Source: Blastocystis hominis (taxonomy: Eukaryota > Sar > Bigyra > Opalinata > Blastocystidae). From it: 28,373 nt of DNA. The stretch covers positions 93,093 to 121,465 of the forward strand of contig NW_013171825.1 of NCBI RefSeq assembly GCF_000151665.1, in the 5' to 3' direction. Shown piece by piece: positions 19,290 through 28,359 of this stretch (its first letter is position 1; the number at the start of each line of letters is the position of its first letter). The position numbers and the translations under genes were made by a program. Under the pieces are notes generated by a model. The model was not told the DNA's origin and made no database searches. It saw nothing but the letters and a program-made list of their open reading frames with translations.

Positions 19290-21575
19290 ATGATCAAAAC
19301 TGTGAAAGTGTGTAATGACCATCGCTATTAATAATAGCTACTCTTCTCCTTCGATGGTTCAACAGTTGAGGATGGACTTAGCTGTGAAGTGAACGATATT
19401 GTAGAAGTATTGGAGGAATATGAAGAATGGTACTGGGTCCGTTTGGGAGAGAAGGTAATTGTGATTTGAAAACTACTCTTTAACCATAGACGGGATTTAT
19501 TCCTTCTAGTTATGTGGAAGAGTCCGGATTTTAATACAATATTATTTGTAGGATCGATAGCAATTCCAGGGTTTATTCTTCCTTGGATAGTTCCACCATG
19601 CGGAGCGATATCGTTGTATGAGTTCAATTGCTTTTTCACTTTCTAGAAGTCATCTCAGTCTTCGTCACCAAATTCTGTTCAATGTTTCATTACTTGATTG
19701 ATTTCGTAGTCAATTAAGAGAGATCCGGATTTGGAGAGGTTATTGCGCCGAAAGCAACAGGTTGCAACCGTTTGTTTTTCTTTTGTGACTGTGATGTAGG
19801 TGGAAATCGATTCTTCAGTGAGTTCGGAGATGATTCGAGAGGCTGCAAACGTCCAAGCCAGCCAAATAGCGAAGCCTGTCGTTAGAAAGGAAGAATCTAC
19901 AAGAGAAAGCTCGCCTCGAGTTGATGCGAATAAGTGATTGTAAGTCGTAGAAGAGCTTTGCGAATCCCTTTCCCCCAACCAGAAAGTATGAATTTAAGCG
20001 CAATCCTGAGCTGGATCGGTTGCTACGTAGAAAAGAGCGCCAGATAAGTGTAAAGCCTGGTAGATGAAATTTGAGTTTAGCAAAACGAGTCGTTCGATGC
20101 ATTTGCTGAATCGAACGAAAAGAAATTCGAATTCAAGCGGGATCCACAGCTAGATCGATTGCTGCAGCGAAAGAAAAAATTGGCTGAAGGTGGCTTTGTG
20201 GAGGAACCGAAAGAAGAGAGCGAGTTGAGTCCTTATGAAAGCCCTCGAACGATGAAGAGTGACCAAGCCTCTTCTAGAAAGTCAGAATTCGAGAGTTTTT
20301 TTACCGTCTAGGAATGGAGCTTCGTCTCCTACTCACTCTCCCGTCGCAGCAATATCTCGCGAATCGGAAGCTGTCAATCCGAAGTTGCGAGTGGAACGGA
20401 TCCCCAAGTCGTTATTTATGAGTTCGATCAAGAGTGAAACCAAATTAGAAAGGAAAGAGAAGAAGAAAGGACCCAGTCCGATTCCAGAGTCCAGAAATGG
20501 AAAATCTCCGATTCGAGTAATTCCTGAAAGCCTGGATTTAACACATCAGACAGAAATTCCTTCCTTTGGGAGCAAGTCCATGGAACGTCCAGTACGAGCC
20601 GAAAGGGAAAAGAATGAGGAGGAGCAGGAGGAAGAGGAGCAGAAGAAGAAGAAGAAGAGGCAGGACGACGACAGCAATGCGATGACCAGCCCACCAATGC
20701 CAAAGAAATCGCCGAATGAAGAGGTTTTGAAACTCAAAGAAAAGTTCGAGCAAATCAAAAGAGTGGATCAGTCTGAGAAAAGCAAGGATCGCCCTGTTTC
20801 AAAGAAAACCCCAATGGAAAGAACGCCTCCTCTGGCCAAATCTTGGGAGTCGCATTGGACGGATCCCATTGAAAAGCCCGCGAAAGCAAATCCAGAAGTG
20901 GTTGAGGAGCCTGTGTTGGCTGCTGATCCGAAGGAGGACAAAGAAGTTTCTCACGACGTCGAAGTGGACTCGGGTGATGCAAGTCCGATGGAGACCTTCC
21001 AGTTCGAAGCCTCGCAGCCAAGCAAGCTGACGATCGGGAGAAACACCACTTTTGATTTGGATAACTTGTTGAACGATGTGGACTTCGAGACCGAGCTCAT
21101 GGAGCTAGCGCCTTCCCTTGACACCATTACTGAAGAAGCCTCCCAGACGGCCGAAAAGGAAGAGGCTGGCGATGATCTTGTGGATGCCAGTGAGATGTGG
21201 GAATGCGAAGTGGTGTATGATTATCAAGCGGAGACGGAGCAATCGATCAGTGTGTATGCGGGTCAACATGTGTGGGGAGTGGTGGAAAGTGGCGATTGGA
21301 CTCAGATTCGTACAGAGGATGGAAGGGTTGATTTGGATTCAATGGCTTATTTGTAGGATGGCTTTGTTCCCACGTCGTTCTTAGAACGTGTTTTACCGCT
21401 ACAAATCCATCGCGTTGTTGCTTTATATGATTATCAATCAAACGAACCTGACAAGTTGTCGCTTCTTGCAGGGGAAGTTTTAGAGATTTGGAGTGAGTGT
21501 AATGGGTGGTATAATGGGAGAAATGCAGCTGGCGATACTGGGTGGTTTCCTGCCACCTTTGTTAACTTCATGTAA
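19290..21575 (+). CDS. three-SH3 adaptor protein with KR(D/N)P motifs, 11 exons
   Basis: Exons: 19290-19307, 19338-19454, 19490-19521, 19552-19615, 19647-19676, 19710-19760, 19800-19919, 19951-20049, 20081-20280, 20312-21326, 21357-21575; introns 30-39 bp; 654 residues. SH3-1 (residues about 5-56): FSFDGSTVEDGLSCEVNDIV, WYWVRLGEK, GFIPSSYVEE. SH3-2 (about 540-592): VVYDYQAETEQSISVYAGQ, DGFVPTSFLE. SH3-3 (about 597-654): VALYDYQSNEPDKLSLLAGE, GWFPATFVNF. All three keep the ALYDY-like strand, the Trp and the final P-x-x-x-V/L that build the proline-peptide groove. Between SH3-1 and the middle lie three copies of a motif (F/I)KR(D/N)P-x-L-x-RLL-x-RK, each in its own exon. The middle is Glu/Lys/Pro-rich and looks disordered. 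The layout recalls endocytic or actin adaptors (CIN85, intersectin, Sla1), but orthology is not claimed. The third and sixth junctions are the least certain. Confidence 0.82.
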
Positions 21576-21582
21576 ATTGGAT

Positions 21583-21590
21583 TGTTTGTT
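21583..21590 (+). terminator. TGTTTGTT poly(A)-site motif of the SH3 gene
   Basis: Located 8 nt after the TAA of the SH3 gene, in the 71-bp gap before the convergent methyltransferase gene. Confidence 0.7.
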
Positions 21591-21646
21591 GGGAGAACAA
21601 AAAGAGGTGTATTGCGGATTTTATTATTTTATACTTGTGAAAAGAA

Positions 21647-21895
21647 CTATCTATCACGATCTCTTCTGAAGTCATTTCTATAGTCGCGATCACCTCGGAA
21701 TTCGCGATCTCTTCTGAAATCATTTCTGTAGTCGCGATCACTTCGAGAATCATTTCTGTAGTCGCGATCACTTCGAGAATCACCTCGGAATTCGCGATCT
21801 CTTCTGAAATCCCCTCCGTATTCACGATCTCTTCTGAAATCATTTCTGTAGTTGCGATCTCTTCTAAAGTCATCTCTATCGCCATAATTCCTCCT
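21647..21895 (-). repeat. Arg/Asp-rich coding minisatellite
   Basis: Repeats of 18-30 bp encode FRRDRDYRND-type units at the end of the methyltransferase-like protein. Copies vary in whether they encode RRDR or SRSDR and in synonymous positions (CGA/CGC/CGT/AGA), fitting expansion under selection to keep alternating charges. Confidence 0.8.
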
Positions 21896-23776
21896 TTTGC
21901 TTCTTTCCAAATCCTTGCTAGCCTGCTCATAACCTCTCTTCTCTGCTTGCTTCACAAATACTCCATAATAGGTGTTCAATAAGTTGGCGATTTCTCCGTT
22001 TGGTCGACTAGTTCCAATCCTTCCATGTGTCAATCGATTGAAATCTCTCCTATTTTCTTCAGAGATTGAGTCACTTGTTATTTCCGTAAATCCAGCGTCG
22101 CACAACATTTCTCTCCATTGTGTGCGACTCTTATAGTAGGTCTGGAAAGTCGTACAAAAGTCGGGAGTCTCAACAATGGGAGACAAAACCAGAGCATAAA
22201 GACCGTGCTGAATATCTAAAAACATTCTCATGTCTTCGGGGTTGCAATCATGCTCCCGAATCACGAGATATCCCCCATTCTTCAAGACTCGATAAAGCTC
22301 CTTAATGAAGGATTGGATATGAGGGATATGATGCATGACCATATAGATCGTCATTACATCAAAAGAATTGTTCATATACGGAAGCTTCTGCCCATCATAA
22401 TACTTGAATTGGAACTTGTTTCCCTCAGGAGGAAGGTCGCGAACATCGCACCCAAAAATCTGAGTCGGCGATAAGTGCAGGTAGTTTCCAATAGCGACTG
22501 TGATGAAGCCGTCCGCGCAGCCAACGTCGCAGTATGACTGAACTGGGCGGCGGAAAAACATACTGGGAAGAAGAAAGCCCAACTACGACTCAATTTAAAG
22601 AGAAGAAGCCATACGTCGCGCACTCGGGATTGAGCGCGTCTGAATGCTTGGCTGTCTGAGTCCGACACATTCGATGGAGACTGAGAAATAGAAACATCCT
22701 TGTTCTATTTTGAAAGTGTAAAGAAAAAAGTACTTCTTGCGTAGACACTGGCTTATCTTCTTGCGTAGACACCGACTTGTCTTCCTGAGAAGAGGAAGGA
22801 AAGAGAATATGATATAAAGCAGTGTAGATAGAATAGTCTTGCTGCTCTAAACTATCCGCGCTCTCTACCTAGGCATAAGCAGAAAGCACGATACTCACCA
22901 TTCGACCGATCGTCTCCAAAAGGAGTTCCGATTTTCCAGTAGAACGGGTTTCTTTTCGAATCCACTGCTCCATACGACTTTTCATTTCACCTCCTCTTTC
23001 CCACATCGTTTTAAACTGCTTCTGGCTTAAAATCGTTGGAATATGTTCTTCTCCAGGATAATACAGCAAACCAGCATCCAGACTCTGGATGGGAGGTACG
23101 ATTGCAATGTAAGATATCTAAACTATATGAAACCAGCTAGAGATACATTAGAAGAGGACGCAGGAATTACATCAAATGCTCGAAGAGTCGAATCATCTTT
23201 GGGAATCAAATTAAGATTGCTGGTATTAACACGAATACAAATAAAGGGAACACGATAGGTCCAACACTTGGAAATAACAGAACTTATGTCTTGATCACAA
23301 ATTGATATATGATCACCTTCTTGAATACTTAGATTTAAAGATTTTCGACTCTGCACCAAATCGAGGAACACTGGTGTCATTACGGCATGGTTCGGATACC
23401 ACTGGTCCAACGCATCAAAAAAACTATATCCACACACTTGTACCTTATTTTCGATTCCCAGATATCTGCAATTCCTATATAGAGTTGCTCTTCTCTCTGA
23501 ACTGTATGCACACATAAAGACCTCGCATATTCCCTTATTTTTGAGTATTGAAACAGCCTCAAATCCAGAATCAGGAATACCCAACATTATTCCTCTTGAT
23601 GATCTTCCCGATATATCATAATTTGTCACAGGACAATATTTCTCTCTCGTAGCAATCATAAAGTTCATTATGTCACACATCTCTTCAAAAGTTGGAATGC
23701 CTTGACATAGGTCATCTTCTATCTCCAGCTTTCCTATATCGACACTAAAATCGGGAGGTAATGCCTCTCTAACCAT
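21647..23776 (-). CDS. dual methyltransferase-like protein with Arg/Asp repeat tail, 5 exons
   Basis: Exons in reverse: 23776-23147, 23117-22899, 22868-22734, 22704-22615, 22582-21647; introns 29, 30, 29 and 32 bp; all junctions phase 0; 669 residues. The C-terminal domain (about residues 365-590) is a class I SAM methyltransferase: DVGCADGFITVAIG (motif I), FGCDVRDLP, SFDVMTIYMVMHHI and LKNGGYLVIREHD. The N-terminal 210 residues also look like a methyltransferase fold (GIMLGIPDSGFEAVSI, then RRATLYRNCRYLGIENKVQV and VFLDL), but the position where TGS1-like enzymes carry DPPWG reads DLVQS, so it is probably inactive. The last 80 residues are repeats such as NDFRRDRDY and RGDSRSDRDY. RNA is a plausible substrate from the N-domain resemblance and the charged tail; this is inference. 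Start: first in-frame ATG; an upstream exon cannot be excluded. Confidence 0.75.
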
Positions 23777-24286
23777 TCTTATGAAGTGCCTGATAGAACA
23801 AATCACTTATTCATGTTTAATACACGACTTCTACATGTTTCTTAAGTACTGAATTCAATTGATAGACCTAATTGACTTCTCTACTACAGAAAGATCAACG
23901 AACTTTATATGAAGATTTTGTTTATTCTTTCATTCTTTTTTCGTATTTTTGACTTTTCGTTGTCATTCATATCTTTCACCTATTAATAGAATAATGCATT
24001 ATATGTACCTATCATGGCACTCTTGTTTGATACACAAGAGAGGATTCTGGATTTGTTAACAACGTACCCTATTTCAATATACAATACACTTTATTTTACC
24101 AGACATAGTATTAGGAATGACCCTATCCGAAACTGGACTGATCGGGGTTTTATTAAATCAGAGTGAATAACGGGAATTTTCCATTTTTGTGCCACCTTTG
24201 GAATTCAGACGTCTATTGAAGTTGAGAATGTTCGTTTTATTTTCCATCTTTGATTTCTTGTTTTTTGTTTTCTGAAATTCTGGGAA
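23777..24286. other. divergent intergenic region with one small open frame
   Basis: This 510-bp region separates the starts of the methyltransferase-like and zinc-finger genes and must contain both promoters. It is AT-rich. A 50-codon open frame with ATG at 24014 and TGA at 24164-24166 (MALLFDTQERILDLL at its start) is the only one of note. It has no recognisable domain or adjacent poly(A) motif, so I do not call it a gene. Confidence 0.4.
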
Positions 24287-25993
24287 ATGTCCTATTCATC
24301 TGGATCACATACATTATATTCAAATGACTTTTCTGGAGATAATTCTGATGATTATGAACCCAGTGATGTAGGTATTTTTGTTTTTCAATAGTTTAGACGA
24401 CATATACTCGAAGACATAATAAAAGATCGGCTCCTTCCGGAGATCGATATGGAGAAGGAGTATGTGCGATTATGTTTCTTGATAGTAGAGAACCGATGTG
24501 GAGGCCAAGAAAACTCATCATGCCTCATGTCATCGCTGTGGTAATATTCGAAAGAAATACATATATTGCGAAAAGTGCCCACAGGTCTTTTGCATGAAAT
24601 GCCAAGACAAGATGATAGAGGAGTACGGTCCGAATTGTTTCAAAAATGGATGTCCAGTGTGCCAGAAGCTTTGCTGTTGTTCCGAAAAGTCTCTAAATTG
24701 TACTAGAAAAGTATATTCTTGGAGTCTCGTTCACCTGTAGTATCATTGCTATAAAAAGTGTCTCACAACAAAGAAAGGAATCAAAAAGGTAGCTGAAAGG
24801 AATTCTTTGACATTTAGGGAGTGAACTATCGCGCTGCTGCAAATAGTGTTCCTACAACAGCTCCTCCGACTTCCTCTCTCCCTTCAGCGACTCACTCCAT
24901 TCCCCCAGCAGCCGTAACACCCACAGCAGCAACCGCAGCAGCAGCAGCAGCAGCGGCGGCGGCAGCAGCAGCAGCTGTAGCGGCGCCCGCGGGAACTCCT
25001 GCTGTTTCATCGACTGTGGCCCCCTCCGTTCCAGCAGGCAGTTCCATCCCTTCGGTCTCCCTTCCGATTCGGTCGATCGTGTCCGAGGTCGTGCCCACGC
25101 AGCCCTCCACGATCCAGGCCCCCGTCAAAGTGGCGTCTTCCTCCATGCCGATCCCTCCCATGTCTCGTCAGGTTCCGGTAATGCCGGATTCATTACAGTC
25201 GAAGACTTCTTTCCATGGTTCTTCTCCTTACCCAGGCCTGCAATCCTTTTCCTCCTATTATCGACCTTATGATTATTCGCCTTATCCCCCCATGACCCCC
25301 ATGACCCCCATGACCCCTTTGACCCCTCTCATGTCCTTTTCCAGCCTGTCCTATCCGCTGTCCCATGTTAATTCGGATTTAGCGAACGATGTTTTTGGAG
25401 GCCCTTTAACGCCCCGCGTTTCTCAGAACCTGTCCGCGATAGGATGGGATCCTTCGTTGTGTCAATTGCAGCGTGCACCCGATTCAATCAATGTACTGAA
25501 CAATAGCGTATACGAAACACAAGGCAACGTACAGCCTATGATGCTTCCTCTGCAAAGAGTATCTTCGCATCAACATGAACTCGTGCATCGAACATCCCTA
25601 CTTTCGAGGGGATCAATGCAGAAATCGCCGCTTTCTGAGGGAAATTCTCAAATGGATACAACCTGGATGATGGCGACTCCGCAGACCATCGTGTCCATGT
25701 CCTCTCTACCGATCGATAAGCCTGAGGGACTCAACAGCGAAGTTTGCTTTGGAGATTGCTCCGAAAACGAAGGTCATTTGAACGCCGGCAGTGTGCCAAT
25801 CACACCAACAGAGGTTAAATCTGGACGAAGTGTGGATCGGGTGCAACAACCCGTAGAAGGAGCCCAGCCGATGCTAATGCGAGTGTTTAGTGGGAATGGC
25901 GAAGGGGATTTCAGTGCTCCCTATGATACGATACGAAGAACACCGTCTTTGCCTATTCAGATGGTTCAGAAACCTGATGTAAACAACTCTTAA
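24287..25993 (+). CDS. CxxC-rich zinc-finger (4CXXC_R1-like) protein with poly-Ala and Pro/Ser-rich tail, 5 exons
   Basis: Exons 24287-24367, 24397-24459, 24489-24710, 24741-24788 and 24818-25993; introns 29, 29, 30 and 29 bp, all phase 0; 529 residues. Residues about 57-125 hold the cysteine cluster: CHRCGN, then YCEKC, FCMKC, CPVCQKLCCCS and, across an intron, YHCYKKC. Spacing and the CPVC-x-x-x-C-x-C pattern resemble the 4CXXC_R1 zinc finger (CDCA7/RAM2 and plant JmjC relatives), a chromatin or DNA-binding module. After this come a poly-alanine run (about 14 Ala from GCA/GCG repeats), stretches rich in Pro, Ser and Thr (PMTPMTPMTPLTPL) and an acidic C-terminus, typical of an activation or scaffold region. 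A role in transcription is inferred from the finger plus the tail. TGTTTGTT (26035-26042) lies about 42 bp past the TAA. Start: first ATG of the exon that splices cleanly to the finger. Confidence 0.77.
24919..24985 (+). repeat. GCN/CAG trinucleotide repeat encoding poly-alanine
   Basis: A run of GCA, GCG and GCC codons inside the last exon of the zinc-finger gene. Mixed codons suggest an older, somewhat stabilised tract; length may vary between strains. Confidence 0.85.
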
Positions 25994-26034
25994 TCTCTTT
26001 TTGGCCATGTATATTAATGTGTACATTTAGGACA

Positions 26035-26042
26035 TGTTTGTT
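26035..26042 (+). terminator. TGTTTGTT poly(A)-site motif of the zinc-finger gene
   Basis: Located 42 bp after the TAA at 25993, just before the stop of the convergent repeat-protein gene (26059), so the two transcripts meet or slightly overlap here. Confidence 0.6.
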
Positions 26043-26058
26043 GTAAACAGAAAAACAA

Positions 26059-28359
26059 TTACTTTAGCAGTTGATTGATAGCTTGGGCAATATGAGAAGG
26101 ATCTGTTACATAGAAGAACACTGATCTATTGGTAAAAGGTATCTACTATACTCACCTAGATTGGGCATTGATCACCAACGTCCTTTCATTAATCACAGCA
26201 GCTTCTTTAATGTCACTCTTTGATAGACTACCCTTTCCTCTAGGTAAGAACATAACTGTCTTTCTCTTCCACAGTAACTACATTCAATCAGATCATAAAA
26301 ACCATACGCCTTTATCTGTGAAATACAATCTACTTGGATGTATCGATTGATCTCGGCAGTGCTTTTCACACTCAATGCCAGAACCAGTCAATTGTTCTTT
26401 AATAGCCGAAATAATCTCTTCTTCTTCTTTACGCTTGCGCTCTTCCTCTTCCTTACGCTTACGTTCTTCTTCCTCCTTTCTCTTGCGTTCTTCTTCTTCC
26501 TTTCGTTTGCGCTCTTCTTCCTCTTTACGCTTTCTCTCTTCCTCTTCTTTACGCTTTCGCTCTTCTTCCTCCTTACGCTTTCTCTCTTCCTCTTCCTTTC
26601 TCTTGCGCTCTTCCTCTTCTTTACGTTTGCGCTCTTCTTCCTCCTTTCGTTTGCGCTCTTCCTCTTCTTTACGTTTACGCTCTTCTTCCTCTTTACGCTT
26701 TCTCTCTTCCTCTTCCTTTCTCTTACGTTCTTCCTCTTCCTTTCGTTTGCGCTCTTCCTCTTCTTTACGTTTGCGCTCTTCCTCTTCTTTACGCTTTCTC
26801 TCTTCCTCTTTACGCTTTCGCTCTTCTTCCTCCTTACGCTTTCTCTCTTCCTCTTCCTTTCTCTTACGTTCTTCCTCTTCCTTTCTCTTGCGCTCTTCTT
26901 CCTCCTTTCGCTTGCGCTCTTCTTCCTCTTTACGCTTGCGCTCTTCCTCTTCTTTACGCTTTCGCTCTTCTTCCTCCTTACGCTTTCTCTCTTCCTCTTC
27001 CTTACGCTTTCGCTCTTCTTCCTCCTTTCTCTTGCGCTCTTCTTCCTCCTTTCGCTTGCGCTCTTCTTCCTCTTTACGCTTTCTCTCTTCCTCTTCTTTA
27101 CGCTTTCGCTCTTCTTCCTCCTTACGCTTTCTCTCTTCTTCTTCCTTTCTCTTGCGCTCTTCTTCCTCCTTTCGCTTTCGCTCTTCTTCCTCTTTACGCT
27201 TTCTCTCTTCCTCTTCTTTACGCTTTCGCTCTTCTTCCTCCTTACGCTTTCTCTCTTCCTCTTCCTTTCTCTTGCGCTCTTCCTCTTCTTTACGTTTGCG
27301 CTCTTCTTCCTCCTTTCGTTTGCGCTCTTCCTCTTCTTTACGTTTACGCTCTTCTTCCTCTTTACGCTTTCTCTCTTCCTCTTCCTTTCTCTTACGTTCT
27401 TCCTCTTCCTTTCGTTTGCGCTCTTCCTCTTCTTTACGTTTGCGCTCTTCCTCTTCTTTACGCTTTCTCTCTTCCTCTTTACGCTTTCGCTCTTCTTCCT
27501 CCTTACGCTTTCTCTCTTCCTCTTCCTTTCTCTTGCGCTCTTCTTCTTCTTTACATTTGCGCTCTTCCTCTTCCTTTCTCTTGCGCTCTTCTTCTTCTTT
27601 ACGTTTGCGCTCTTCTTCCTCTTCCTTTCTCTTTCTCTCTTCCTCTTCCTTACGCTTACGTTCTTCTTCCTCCTCTTTACGCTTGCGCTCTTCTTCTTCT
27701 TCTTTACGTTTACGCTCTTCTCTCTTCCTTTTCTTTTCTTTTTCCTTTTCTTCTTCCTCTTTCTTTTCTTTTTCCTTTTCTTTCTTTTCTTCTTTCTCCT
27801 TCTCCTTCTCCTTCTCCTTCTTTTTTTCCTTCTTTTCTTTCTTGTCTTCTTTCTCTTTCTCCTCCTCTTTCTTTTCCTTTTCCTTTTCCTTTTCCTTCTT
27901 CTCTTTCTTTTTCTCTTTCTTTTCTTTCTCCTCCTCTTTCTCTTTCTCTTCTTTCTTTTCCTTTTCCTTTTCCTTTTCCTTTTTCTCTTTCTCCTCCTCT
28001 TTCTTCTTTTCTTTCTCCTTCTTCTTTTCTTTCTTTTCTTCTTTCTCTTTATCTTTTCGTTCATCATCCTTCTTTTCCACTTTCTTTGCGCTAGATTCTT
28101 CTTCAACAGGCTGTTCTGTTGGTTTTTGTTCCTCCTCGGCATCTCTCCATCGATCTTCTGCATACTATAGAGTAAACACAACAACTATTCATCACCTTCT
28201 TCTTTTTCTTTTCACTTCCATCACATTCTGCGATAATGCTTTTCCTTATGCCGCTCCTTTATAATTGCTCCGCAAACACGGCACCTCACCTTTTTTGAAT
28301 GGCTTTTCCTATATTTTTATCAGATTTATATAATCCATATACTTTTTTTCAGATTCCAT
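26059..28359 (-). CDS. Glu/Lys/Arg-repeat protein (long charged helix), 5' end uncertain
   Basis: The firm part reads in reverse as exons 28164-26308, 26277-26156 and 26125-26059, with introns of 30 and 30 bp, ending in TAA. The large exon holds about 50 copies of an eight-residue unit E-R-K-R-K-E-E-E, preceded by a looser Lys/Glu-rich stretch; this predicts one very long, charged single helix. The unique C-terminus (IISAIKEQLTGSG, KRKTVMFLPRGKGSLSKS, DIKEAAVINERTLVINAQS, VFFYVTDPSHIAQAINQLLK) is not one I recognise, but its compact, mixed composition suggests a folded domain. The 5' end needs upstream exons because this frame has no ATG: a 31-bp intron (28165-28195) leads to 28196-28256; one model adds 28285-28308 and 28343-28359 (ATG), total 715 residues. 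In that model a Cys/His-rich stretch is treated as a 28-bp intron. The gene may be cut by the window end. Confidence 0.62.
26405..27725 (-). repeat. 24-bp coding minisatellite array (E-R-K-R-K-E-E-E units)
   Basis: Over 1.3 kb of 24-bp units, a few shortened to 21 bp or lengthened by 3. Units differ mainly at synonymous sites in the Glu-rich frame (CGT/CGC/CGA/AGA for Arg, AAA/AAG, GAA/GAG), while other frames change residues. This identifies the reverse-strand Glu-rich frame as the coding one. A block of about 300 bp with the same order of variants, including the 21-bp unit, occurs twice, 669 bp apart (acgctttcg at 26812 and at 27481). Confidence 0.9.

Noticed and set aside
19920-19994. Longer 43-49 bp intron candidates in the SH3 gene ending at 19981
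   Set aside because: A 31-bp intron (19920-19950) fits the size norm, keeps frame and leaves an open exon (KSFANPFPPTRKYEF).
20428-21021. Several reverse-strand open frames inside the SH3 gene
   Set aside because: Low-complexity shadows of the Glu/Lys-rich exon; no splice structure or domain.
23302-23517. Forward open frame opposite the methyltransferase-like gene
   Set aside because: Antisense to the long first exon of that gene and without any domain.
24385-24582. Reverse open frame over the first exons of the zinc-finger gene
   Set aside because: The forward strand gives a consistent five-exon gene with a cysteine cluster; the reverse peptide has no support.
26405-27725. Possible CRISPR array because of regular 24-bp spacing
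   Set aside because: Units abut with no unique spacers, and the variation is codon-like; the setting is eukaryotic.
26388-28184. Reverse Lys/Arg-rich open frame of 598 codons with an ATG
   Set aside because: Unit variation is non-synonymous in this frame, and it does not connect to the downstream C-terminal exons.
26338-28264. Forward open frames of more than 600 codons rich in Leu/Phe and in Ser/Arg
   Set aside because: They are the complement of the 24-bp repeat array; unit differences change residues in these frames but are synonymous in the reverse Glu-rich frame.
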